From a bacterium (GTDB lineage: Bacteria; Chlamydiota; Chlamydiia; Chlamydiales; SM23-39), in NCBI GenBank assembly GCA_021818045.1, contig JAKAFF010000005.1, positions 1 through 20,250 of the forward strand: a DNA stretch of 20,250 nt, in the 5' to 3' direction. The notes beneath the pieces were generated by a model that was given only the letters and a program-made list of their open reading frames with translations, was not told where the DNA came from and searched no databases. Of this stretch, positions 1 to 7,072 are shown in pieces (the first letter of the stretch is position 1; every line of letters starts with the position of its first letter). Made by a program: the position numbers and the translations under genes.

Positions 1-283
1 AGTTGGTCGCGGAAGCTCCAATTGCTCTGAATTTATCCCTCACGCGGCTTCTCAAGGTTTGACCTAAAATCGACTCCACAGCCACAGTCGACAACACTGC
101 AAAAAAGCCCAGAATTGCCCCTCGAAAATCATCAAAGTGTTCATAGTAAGTGTTGTAAATGACCCTCTCTTTCATCCACGTAAGCGGGAGCTTTTTGGCT
201 CCATTTCGAAGCACTTCATCGAGGGCAGACCGTGTTGAAATCACTGATGGATTTTTATCTTGTGGTAGGACAAACTTTTTCAT
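1..283 (-). pseudogene. Chimeric transposase remnant (IS256-type start joined to IS630-type end), cut by window edge
   Basis: An open frame runs from an ATG at 283 (minus) off the left edge, 94 codons seen. An AGAGGAG-type ribosome binding site lies just upstream. Residues 1 to about 32 (with LDEVLRNGAKKL) resemble the N-terminus of IS256/Mutator-type transposases. From residue 36 the frame switches to WMKERVIYNTYYEHFDDF and LGQTLRSRVRDKFRAIGA, which resemble the C-terminal end of an IS630/Tc1-mariner-type DDE transposase. The catalytic cores of both families are missing, so it cannot be an active transposase. The most economical reading is deletion or recombination between two insertion sequences that left an in-frame junction near position 185. 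Family assignments rest on remembered motifs; the IS630-type end is the surer of the two. Confidence 0.6.
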
Positions 284-527
284 GAGCGTACTCCTCTTAG
301 CCTTTCATCCACAACTTTCGACTATATCTCTAGTGGAGCTCAAGTGTTGCGAAAGCTTGGGACGAGAACAACAGGCACAAGTGTTCAATTATTTAAAAGT
401 TTCACGACTTCCGATAGGGTTGTTGGTGAACTTTCGTCGAGGCAAACTGGAATGGAAAAGACTGCAGAGTAATGAAAGATGTCTCGATGAGATTGAAGAG
501 AGGGTTGATGAGTCAGTACCGTTTTAA
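282..527 (+). pseudogene. 3' remnant of a GxxExxxY-family gene
   Basis: The plus-strand frame ending at TAA 525-527 contains, from about 321 to 467, the C-terminal block typical of GxxExxxY proteins: VELKCCESLG, then QAQVFNYLKVS, then IGLLVNFRRGKLEWKRL. The N-terminal half, with the name-giving GxxExxxY signature, is absent because the sequence to the left is transposase debris on the other strand. About 20 residues after KLEWKRL do not fit the family. GxxExxxY proteins are small nuclease-like-fold proteins of unknown role, often found in mobile or accessory DNA. With no native start visible I treat this as a decayed fragment; the ATG at 282 lies in the junction zone and is only a nominal start. 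Confidence 0.65.
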
Positions 528-663
528 GCATTCCGAAAAAATGATCGTTATATCGTTCCATCGTTGATCTTGCCGCTCGAACAAAAAGCCTTGCTCAGAT
601 CGTTATTTTGGCCAACTCTTGAAATTTATTGGGTATAAATAACTTCACATTTAAGCTCATCTG
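528..663. other. Non-coding stretch between mobile debris and lptD
   Basis: This stretch separates the GxxExxxY remnant from the stop of the LptD-like gene. I see no RNA gene, no convincing terminator with a U-run and no clear insertion-sequence end. It marks the boundary between scrambled accessory DNA on the left and ordered core genes on the right. Confidence 0.5.
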
Positions 664-2742
664 TCAAAACTGTTTTTTGACGAGTTGTAGATCGATGTTC
701 CAGTCAAAGTGGTTGTGTACTGTGTAGCCGTAATAGATGTGGAGTTTCCACGCCGTACTAATCCAAGTATAAAGGTGCACCTTAAATTCGGTAAAAGGGG
801 CCTCATCGATGTGGTTTTTATAGAGTCTATAAAATCCATGATGCGATTCAAATTGCAATTCCCAAAATGGATTGAGGCGGATGAATAGGTTAGTGAGTAG
901 AGAAACTCTGCGGTCCGATAGAGGAGATTCGAGGAGCTCTTCGAGCGGTCGGGATACATCGAGCACAAAGTTTGTGTGGTCGGCTTTGCGCCAGTCGTAT
1001 TTGGAGCGGTAGCGTCCCTCGACGCTAAAGGCTACATGTTCATTGGCCGTCCACTTGAATTGTGCATTGGAATAATCCCATACATTTTGCCAAAAATTAT
1101 AGCAATTATTGAGGGTCAAAAGGATGCTAGGAAGGTTCCAGGTGAGATCGAGATAGGCTTTTGGGATTAACTGAGCCATTACGGGATCTTGGAAAAAAGC
1201 ATTCGCATAGAGGTTAGCGACAAAATGGGCCTCTTGATAGGGCTTGGCTGATGAGAATAGTTGATGGCGTATCCCGATTTCGACTTGTTGCAATTTTTTG
1301 TAGCCATCTTGGATAGAAAAGATGTAATGATTTTCGAGAGAGACTGTGGGACGAGATAACGCCTGATATAAGATATAGGGCTCAATCATATGGCGATAGT
1401 TAGAAAACTGTCTATAGCCGCGGCCATAGGCCTTGAGGCCGTAAGAAAGTAGTCCTAGTAATTGGGGGTGATGGCTTGGGCTTGTGCCATAAAAAATGGC
1501 TTGGCCACCAAGATTTGGCGCGAGGGTGAGGGCTTTGATATGGATGGGACGGTAGAGTTTTTCAAAGACTTCGATGCGAGGCGAGTGAAAATTTTGTAAC
1601 GAAGTCAGCAGTTGAGTAGAATATTGAAAATTGAGATAGGCTGCTCGCAAATAGCTGGTAGAGATAATGCCTGTAGCACCAAGAGGTAATGTGCGAAGAG
1701 TGGCATAAAACGAGGGTAGGTCTTGTTTGATCGATTCAAAGGGATTGACTCTGGGGCGTACATTGAGTTGTGTAATGAAATTTTCGTCCAAGTAGTGAAA
1801 ACGAGCTTGTGTTTTCAGGGCAGTATCGACTTCAAAATCTTCAAATTTAAAATCGCCAGGCATCCGTACGTCGCTGTATTTATCCCACGTAATATGTGCT
1901 GTGCTTTGGCCATTTTCGCTTCGTTGTTGGAAGGCGCCTTGGACGCGATAACGAAATTCTGCATCTGGCGCATTGAATAGGTAATCTGTACCCACGTAAT
2001 TGCGGCTGACGAATGTGGTGCGTTGATGTTCTGGAAAATATTGCGCCTCTATGGCGCCGCCCCATCCCACCTTCCACCGATATTCCAGTCTTCCAAAAAG
2101 GGCCGCTTCTTTCCAAGAGTATAGCTGGTAGCGAAAGCCCGCTTTGGGCCCTTTATGCCAGTTCAGGTAGTAGCGAAAAATGGGGTCTTGCATTTTATGT
2201 AAATTCAGTCGCAATGAGGGGATGCCAAATAGGGGGATTTGCAGATAGCGAAAACGCAAAGATTTAGCTTCCAATCGCTGATCTTTAACCACTTTGATGG
2301 ATTTTGCAAAAAAATCCCAGGTGCTTTGCTTGTTTTCACAAGTAGTCAGAAAGGCGTTTTTGACGCGATAGCTTGCATCTGCATTCAATTGGATCTCATC
2401 GCCTCCAATATACCACATGGCAGTAGAGGTTTTGCCGTCGTAGATTGTCCCTGTTTTATTGACAAAATCAAAGGAGAGTTCGCTGCCGACAAAGACGCGA
2501 TTTTTGTACTGCAGCAATAAATCGCCCTCAGCTTCAATTTTTTGAATTAACTGTCCCTCTTCTTCGCGATGGAAGTATTGAATTGTTCGTGCTTGAATGC
2601 GAAGGCCTTCGGTTTGCACCACACCTCCTTGTGTGGTGTAGAGCACTCCATTTTTCCAAGAAGGATCCTTCAGATCCACTTGCAGATCTTCTGCAAACGC
2701 TTGGCAAACAGCAAGCAAGCATGCATAAATGCAGGTTTTCAT
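664..2742 (-). CDS. lptD: LptD/OstA-like outer-membrane LPS assembly protein
   Basis: Predicted outer-membrane beta-barrel protein of 692 residues that would insert lipopolysaccharide into the outer leaflet, taking it from the periplasmic Lpt bridge. The ATG at 2742 is chosen because it opens a clear signal peptide (MKTCIYACLLAVCQAFA, then ED); the frame is open further upstream but that part reads as non-protein-like sequence inside the neighbouring gene. Residues about 20-190 look like the LptA/OstA jellyroll (GGVVQTEGLRIQARTIQYF, IEAEGDLLLQYKN, FVNKTGTIYDG), followed by the TTCENKQSTWDF segment usual at the start of the LptD barrel. The rest is alternating aromatic-rich strands. Only one cysteine is obvious near the TTC motif, so the disulfide pattern of E. 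coli LptD is probably not conserved. It starts 29 bases after the HEAT-repeat gene and is likely co-transcribed with it. Confidence 0.8.
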   Translation of the reverse strand: MKTCIYACLLAVCQAFAEDLQVDLKDPSWKNGVLYTTQGGVVQTEGLRIQARTIQYFHREEEGQLIQKIEAEGDLLLQYKNRVFVGSELSFDFVNKTGTIYDGKTSTAMWYIGGDEIQLNADASYRVKNAFLTTCENKQSTWDFFAKSIKVVKDQRLEAKSLRFRYLQIPLFGIPSLRLNLHKMQDPIFRYYLNWHKGPKAGFRYQLYSWKEAALFGRLEYRWKVGWGGAIEAQYFPEHQRTTFVSRNYVGTDYLFNAPDAEFRYRVQGAFQQRSENGQSTAHITWDKYSDVRMPGDFKFEDFEVDTALKTQARFHYLDENFITQLNVRPRVNPFESIKQDLPSFYATLRTLPLGATGIISTSYLRAAYLNFQYSTQLLTSLQNFHSPRIEVFEKLYRPIHIKALTLAPNLGGQAIFYGTSPSHHPQLLGLLSYGLKAYGRGYRQFSNYRHMIEPYILYQALSRPTVSLENHYIFSIQDGYKKLQQVEIGIRHQLFSSAKPYQEAHFVANLYANAFFQDPVMAQLIPKAYLDLTWNLPSILLTLNNCYNFWQNVWDYSNAQFKWTANEHVAFSVEGRYRSKYDWRKADHTNFVLDVSRPLEELLESPLSDRRVSLLTNLFIRLNPFWELQFESHHGFYRLYKNHIDEAPFTEFKVHLYTWISTAWKLHIYYGYTVHNHFDWNIDLQLVKKQF

Positions 2743-2771
2743 GATCGTGCAATTATAGCGGAAATGGTGGC

Positions 2772-4478
2772 TTATTCTGTAGCTTTCATGAGCAGGCCCA
2801 TGAGTGCATAGCGATTTTGCGGTTTGCCCAATTGGATGGCCTCGAGGAGAAATGAGATGCTCATCTCGTCTCTTTGGTTCGCAATGGAGAGGAAAGATTC
2901 TACGAGGAGGCGGGAAGTTTCTTCCGCAGTGAGAGTGTAATCGGATTGTTCGAGTCGATACTTCCAAGGAAGCAGTGGTTTAAATTGAATGAGATCTACC
3001 CCCTTTTGGTGCATGACCCAGTGATGGACAGCCTCTTCATAAGGACCTTCTTGCTTGAGCCGGTAAAGGGCCAATCTGCAATAATCGCGCACGAGCGAAG
3101 AGCTCATTTTGTCCGCACCTGCTTTGAGGGTGGCGATCGCTTCTGGAGTTTGTAGGCTCTCCGTGAGTGCGATCGCTGTGGGAACAAGGTCATGTTGTTG
3201 CTTGGTAAAAAGCGCGCGAACCAGTCTTAAGAAATGCTCTTGAGGCAGGTGCATCGCTTCTCGTAGTAAATGTTCGCGGATTGCAAGAGAATAACTTAAG
3301 TCTACGGTCGAATCTTTTGCGCGTAGTTCGGCTGAAGGGATGGCCTTTAAGGTAGAAAATGATCTGCCTACCGAATTAAATGGGTGAAAAGCTAAATCGC
3401 GAGTATCCACAATCAGGATTTCAGATAACGCCCCCAAACAGCGTATATCGCGGCGTTGTAAAAGAGACACTGCTGCATTGATGCGCACTTGTAGGTCATC
3501 TGAGCGAACTAATTGAGCAAGAGTGTCTTCTGTTTCGGAAATGGCTCCAAGTGATGTGATGGCAAACAGATTGGATTGTTTGGCCAAAGACTCGATGACG
3601 GGAACGTGGGAGCGATCGCCGAGCTGAAAGAGGGCAAAACTTGCTGCAAGTTTCACAGTGTCAGTTGGGGATTGGACTAATTTTGTAAGTCTTGGGATCG
3701 AGTGGCTATCTTTCAAAACGCCTACTGCAAAAGCTGCCGCTTCAAGTTCTGCAATGTGTGTGTGAGTGAGGCGTTTGCGCAGTTGTGGTAGAAAGTCGTC
3801 GCGTCCTAAACGCGCTACGTTGAGGATTGATTCGACCCTAGTTTGTGGATCGGGATCTTCGATCAGTCTGCGCAACGACTGAGTGGCATCGTTGGTTCCG
3901 AGCAGGGCGAAAAGGGGAGGGAAATAGGCTTTAAAAGCGGGGGGGAGGCGATACATTAACCCTTCGATTTGCCCCACTGCATGAGGATGCTTTCTTTGTG
4001 CAAGATAAAAGGCTGCCTCCATGCGAATGGCTAAAAAATCGGAACTCATCGCAAGATTTAGAAAATCGGTGGCGCGGTCATCTTCTAATTTAGCCATAAA
4101 GTGCAAAGAGAGCAGCTGGATTTGAGGGTCGGGGCTTGCGATCCCTCTGGCCAAGATCTCAATGGCAGCTGCGGATCCAGAGAGTCCGGCACCGAATAGA
4201 GTCATCATAAATGTTTCTGGATCTTCGCTTTGGATCCCTTTTTGCAGTAAAATTAAGCCCATTTGTTGCAAAACATCAAAATCGTGGCGACCCGATACCT
4301 CTGCATATTCTCGATATCGCTCTAGAGACTCTTCGATTTTATTTTGCTGCATGAGATATAAAGCATGCAGCTTGATTTCATCGACCTCTTTTGCAGCAAA
4401 AAGAGGACTCGCGATGAAAAGCGCAAGACAGAGGATCTGTCGAGCGATCGGTCGAGTCTTGATATGATTTGGGCCCAT
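2772..4478 (-). CDS. Exported HEAT-repeat protein, function unknown
   Basis: A 568-residue protein with an N-terminal signal peptide (hydrophobic run ILCLALFIASPLF followed by AA). After one TPR-like helical pair (residues about 35-80, ALYLMQQNKIEESLERYREYAE), it is built of repeated two-helix units of HEAT/PBS-lyase type, for example DPQIQLLSLHFMAKL, DPQTRVESILNVARLG, DTVKLAASFALFQLGD and DLQVRINAAVSLLQRRD. Such repeats form a protein-binding superhelix; no enzyme motif is seen. I chose the ATG at 4478 since it puts the signal peptide at the N-terminus; a TTG at 4514 would add 12 residues. The gene lies 29 bases upstream of the LptD-like gene, which suggests a periplasmic or envelope scaffold role, but this is inference from context. 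Confidence 0.75.
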   Translation of the reverse strand: MGPNHIKTRPIARQILCLALFIASPLFAAKEVDEIKLHALYLMQQNKIEESLERYREYAEVSGRHDFDVLQQMGLILLQKGIQSEDPETFMMTLFGAGLSGSAAAIEILARGIASPDPQIQLLSLHFMAKLEDDRATDFLNLAMSSDFLAIRMEAAFYLAQRKHPHAVGQIEGLMYRLPPAFKAYFPPLFALLGTNDATQSLRRLIEDPDPQTRVESILNVARLGRDDFLPQLRKRLTHTHIAELEAAAFAVGVLKDSHSIPRLTKLVQSPTDTVKLAASFALFQLGDRSHVPVIESLAKQSNLFAITSLGAISETEDTLAQLVRSDDLQVRINAAVSLLQRRDIRCLGALSEILIVDTRDLAFHPFNSVGRSFSTLKAIPSAELRAKDSTVDLSYSLAIREHLLREAMHLPQEHFLRLVRALFTKQQHDLVPTAIALTESLQTPEAIATLKAGADKMSSSLVRDYCRLALYRLKQEGPYEEAVHHWVMHQKGVDLIQFKPLLPWKYRLEQSDYTLTAEETSRLLVESFLSIANQRDEMSISFLLEAIQLGKPQNRYALMGLLMKATE

Positions 4479-4484
4479 ACGTTC

Positions 4485-4514
4485 CGTATAAAAACTTCTT
4501 TCAGAAGACGTCAA
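4485..4514 (-). promoter_or_regulatory. Candidate promoter for the HEAT-repeat/lptD pair
   Basis: On the minus strand TTGACG (4514-4509) is followed after 18 bases by TATACG (4490-4485), a fair sigma-70-type match. The implied transcription start would sit at or very near the ATG at 4478, giving almost no leader, so either the transcript is leaderless or the true start differs. Confidence 0.3.
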
Positions 4515-4521
4515 CTTCTTT
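4493..4521. repeat. Direct repeat AACTTCTTT, two copies 20 bases apart
   Basis: AACTTCTTT occurs at 4493-4501 and again at 4513-4521 in the short divergent region between the HEAT-repeat gene and the proline-rich gene. The start-to-start spacing of 20 bases is close to two helical turns, which would suit a dimeric regulator overlapping the candidate minus-strand promoter. Chance occurrence is possible given the short length. Confidence 0.3.
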
Positions 4522-4527
4522 TTGCGC

Positions 4528-4533
4528 TATGAT
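4528..4533 (+). promoter_or_regulatory. Candidate -10 box for the proline-rich gene
   Basis: TATGAT lies 21 bases before the ATG at 4555. No good -35 hexamer sits 16-18 bases upstream (only a GAC core), so this is a weak call made because the gene must be transcribed from this 76-base divergent region. Confidence 0.25.
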
Positions 4534-4554
4534 GTTGCCTGAATTGGGAATTTT

Positions 4555-5115
4555 ATGGCAGCACCCGTAGGACGTCCGCTAGCAGAACCTCCGTTACCTC
4601 CTCCAGCGGTAGCTCCCCCAGCTGCAGTTAGGCCCGCCCCCGGCGGAGTGGGCGCAGCTCCAACACAAGTAGCTGCAGCTACAGTGGTTTGGCAACAAAC
4701 GTGGGCTGGAATGGGCATTTTGTGGGTTTGGGGGAAGTTGTCTTGGTTGATTTCCCAGATTATGGCTTGTTGTTTTTGCAGGAAAAGTGGCTCTGTTGCA
4801 CCTCAACAAGAGCCTCAAGCGGCAAGGCAGGCTGAAGTCCCGGCACCTGTCGTTCCTCAACGCCCGTTTGAGGAGAGGCTCCAGGCAGCTCAAGGAGACG
4901 CTCTCTTTGATTTGTTTTTCGAGATGTTTCCTCAATTGACCCAAAGAAATGCAGTGTATTTGCAAATCGGCAGTTCGGCCCCTCTTTCGCTTTGGCAGCA
5001 AGCTTTACATCGAGTATATAGTCCACAAAGAGTGCAAGAAGAACGGATTCTTATGGGGAGGGAGATGGTGAAAAAGGTTCCCGAACTTCTCCGGGCTTTT
5101 ATCCATCGTCCCTAG
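4555..5115 (+). CDS. Proline-rich hypothetical protein with one membrane segment and a CCFC motif
   Basis: A 186-residue protein I do not recognise. Residues 1-37 are rich in Pro and Ala (PPLPPPAVAPP). Residues about 51-71 form a hydrophobic, tryptophan-rich stretch (GMGILWVWGKLSWLISQIM) that could be one membrane helix and runs straight into a cysteine cluster CCFC at 72-75 and a basic RK. A second Pro/Gln/Ala linker spans about 82-103, followed by a charged helical C-terminal domain (about 104-183) ending in KKVPELLRAFIHRP. There is no ordinary signal peptide. The layout (disordered N-terminus, one hydrophobic segment, helical tail) would fit a lineage-specific membrane or secreted host-interaction protein, but nothing proves that. 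The cysteines beside the membrane segment could be lipidated or bind metal. Its stop overlaps that of the convergent DUF3604 gene. Confidence 0.65.
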   Translation: MAAPVGRPLAEPPLPPPAVAPPAAVRPAPGGVGAAPTQVAAATVVWQQTWAGMGILWVWGKLSWLISQIMACCFCRKSGSVAPQQEPQAARQAEVPAPVVPQRPFEERLQAAQGDALFDLFFEMFPQLTQRNAVYLQIGSSAPLSLWQQALHRVYSPQRVQEERILMGREMVKKVPELLRAFIHRP

Positions 5116-7007
5116 AGTTCTTCTTTGATCTTCTTTTTGGCTTTTTTGGGAGAGACGGTGCTAGAACTGCGCGCCGTTAGATCAACCCAAATAGGGGAGC
5201 TCCACGCAATATGGCCATCTTCTTGCGTCACTCTGAGGTAATAGTAAACGAATGGGGGGCGCTCAGATTTGGGCTCTAGTGCGATGGTGCTGAGGTGCTC
5301 CATATCATCTATTTCAAACTCTGCTTTGTCGTCTTGGATGGGAAGGGTGCGGAATACCTCGCCATTGCGAATCAAAACAGCTTCAGACAGGGGAGACGTT
5401 CCAATACAGTAACCGGTAATATGTCGATTAAATTCTAGTCCTGGCCGCGTTTTAGTATCGAGCTCAGATCCCATCGAGTGGCCTGCAATATGCAGCCCTA
5501 CAATGATGCGCTCGCCCGTTGTGGCGTAGCAAGAGCGATTTTGCAGCGCCTCGAAAAGAGATGCGCGGCTATGCTCTTTTGCTAAAATCGCCGTCATCCC
5601 AGGAGGGTACTGTGATTGGTCTGAGTCAAATAGGCCGCTATAAGGACCTCGGTCGTCAAACCCCCCCGCGACAAAGCCAAATCGACATCCGCGATTCAAA
5701 GCCTTTTGAATGGCCCCTTCGGCACTTTCTGCAATGCCATTTTTTCCTCCTTGAATGGGACAAGGATTCCCTTCTTTAGCGGAGCATTCAGAGGATCCCC
5801 AAGCATTGTAAATTTCGACCACTCGCTCAAAGTCTGGATTGTAATCTTCAAAATTATAGCAAGTGCTCTTGCCCATGGTAAAAGAGGGGATGGCTAGCAT
5901 CTCTTTGGCATTATTTGTCTTGTAGATCTTTTTCAGCGAGTTGGTCTTTGTATCTTTGCGCCGCATGATAGGCTTGCTATCTTTTGCATAGAGAAATTGG
6001 CGCAAGCCCTCTTCTTTGGGCTCCCCTAGCCATTGAAACCCTAAAAGGGCCACAAATCGGTCGTCTTCATTAAACTCGGCTACTTGTTGTACGATCCCTT
6101 TCCAAACATCGCCAGATGTCTCTTCTTCGCTGTCAAAGCAAGAGGTGGCAAAAAACTGCAGCGCTCGATCATCTCTCATGTGGCGTAAAAAAGATTCGAT
6201 GTTTTCTGCAGAGTCGATGCGTTCCGATTCGCCATGCAGTGCCCCCCAATACAGGCTCAAAGCGCCATCCGGTAAACATTTGATGGGAGGCGAAAAATAC
6301 TGCTCTTTTGTTTTGAGGTTGCGCAGCTGGATTTTATAAATGCCAGGCTCATTGAAATAAAGATTGGGAAGGGCGATGAAACCCGTTTCTGGAATGAAGA
6401 GCTTCCAATTGAGATTTTCTCTTAAATGCTCGTAACTTAGGTCGATGAGCGTCCCTTCAGGGGCATTCGATGTAAGATTGCCAAAAACATCTTCAAATCG
6501 GACGATGACATCGAAGCGCTTGTTGCGACTTACTAAGGAGGGGGCAATGATGCGCAAAGTTTTCAGGTGGTTGCCGCGTACATCGAGAAAAAATGTTTCG
6601 CTCTCCTTGTAATCTCCTTTGCCTTTGGGGTCGATAAAGAGATGGAAAGGGCGGCGTCTTTGGACGGTCTTTTGCGCAGCATTGGCTTTAATGTAAATGG
6701 TGAAATTCTCTCCAGGTTTTAGCTCTACAGGGAGGGTGAACTCAAATGCTATAGTGGCAGATTGGGGATCTTCTGTTTTGGTAGCTGCAATGGTTTTATT
6801 TGCAACTTCTGCCCAAATAGCATTTTCTTTGTCTTTGGAGTGAATGTCCGGGATTTGCCAGTCGACTGGGCGCCCTTTGCTGCTCAAGTCAAAACGCAAT
6901 CGCGTTCCTTTCGGAAGGTGACTTGCTGTAGTGTAGATAAAGCGCCAGTTGGCGGTATCGCCGGCGAGTGCGGCACTGGGTTCACAAAGACAAATCGAGC
7001 GACGCAT
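5112..7007 (-). CDS. DUF3604 family protein (PHP-like fold), cytoplasmic
   Basis: A 631-residue protein. The first 240 residues or so look like beta-rich Ig-type domains (RVEITD-free, with KPGENFTIYIKANA and RFEDVFGNL). The remainder matches DUF3604, a PHP-superfamily-like domain thought to be a metal-dependent hydrolase: YWGALHGESERIDS, LGFQWLGE, FVAGGFDDRGPYSG and the telling ALQNRSCYATTGERI near the C-terminus. Two metal-site blocks differ from the remembered consensus: LHGES in place of LHxHT, and GGFDDRG where an SDxH-type block is usual. The tail is lysine-rich (SPKKAKKKIKEEL). No signal peptide is seen. The start at 7007 has a strong GGAGGG site eight bases upstream. It lies 65 bases after the CBS gene, and its TAG shares the CTAG palindrome with the convergent gene's stop. 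Substrate unknown. Confidence 0.75.
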   Translation of the reverse strand: MRRSICLCEPSAALAGDTANWRFIYTTASHLPKGTRLRFDLSSKGRPVDWQIPDIHSKDKENAIWAEVANKTIAATKTEDPQSATIAFEFTLPVELKPGENFTIYIKANAAQKTVQRRRPFHLFIDPKGKGDYKESETFFLDVRGNHLKTLRIIAPSLVSRNKRFDVIVRFEDVFGNLTSNAPEGTLIDLSYEHLRENLNWKLFIPETGFIALPNLYFNEPGIYKIQLRNLKTKEQYFSPPIKCLPDGALSLYWGALHGESERIDSAENIESFLRHMRDDRALQFFATSCFDSEEETSGDVWKGIVQQVAEFNEDDRFVALLGFQWLGEPKEEGLRQFLYAKDSKPIMRRKDTKTNSLKKIYKTNNAKEMLAIPSFTMGKSTCYNFEDYNPDFERVVEIYNAWGSSECSAKEGNPCPIQGGKNGIAESAEGAIQKALNRGCRFGFVAGGFDDRGPYSGLFDSDQSQYPPGMTAILAKEHSRASLFEALQNRSCYATTGERIIVGLHIAGHSMGSELDTKTRPGLEFNRHITGYCIGTSPLSEAVLIRNGEVFRTLPIQDDKAEFEIDDMEHLSTIALEPKSERPPFVYYYLRVTQEDGHIAWSSPIWVDLTARSSSTVSPKKAKKKIKEEL

Positions 7008-7072
7008 AGAAATTACCCTCCGATATCCCTCCCATTTTGCCTTAAGTGGAATTTGTTTTGGAAGAGGGAATT

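Noticed and set aside
663..681. Inverted repeat GTCAAAA / TTTTGAC at the end of the LptD-like gene as a terminator
   Set aside because: It lies inside the last codons, the stem is AT-rich with a weak predicted fold, and no U-run follows in the direction of transcription.
2743..2760. TATAAT just before the LptD-like start as an internal promoter
   Set aside because: The box lies only about 13 bases before the ATG with no -35 match at normal spacing; co-transcription with the HEAT gene explains expression.
2743..2967. N-terminal extension of the LptD-like protein to 2967
   Set aside because: It lies wholly in the HEAT-repeat gene on the same strand, has no protein-like composition and would bury the obvious signal peptide starting at 2742.
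4594..5001. Antisense open frame across the proline-rich gene
   Set aside because: Long antisense frames arise readily opposite Pro/Ala-rich coding sequence; there is no ribosome site or recognisable domain.
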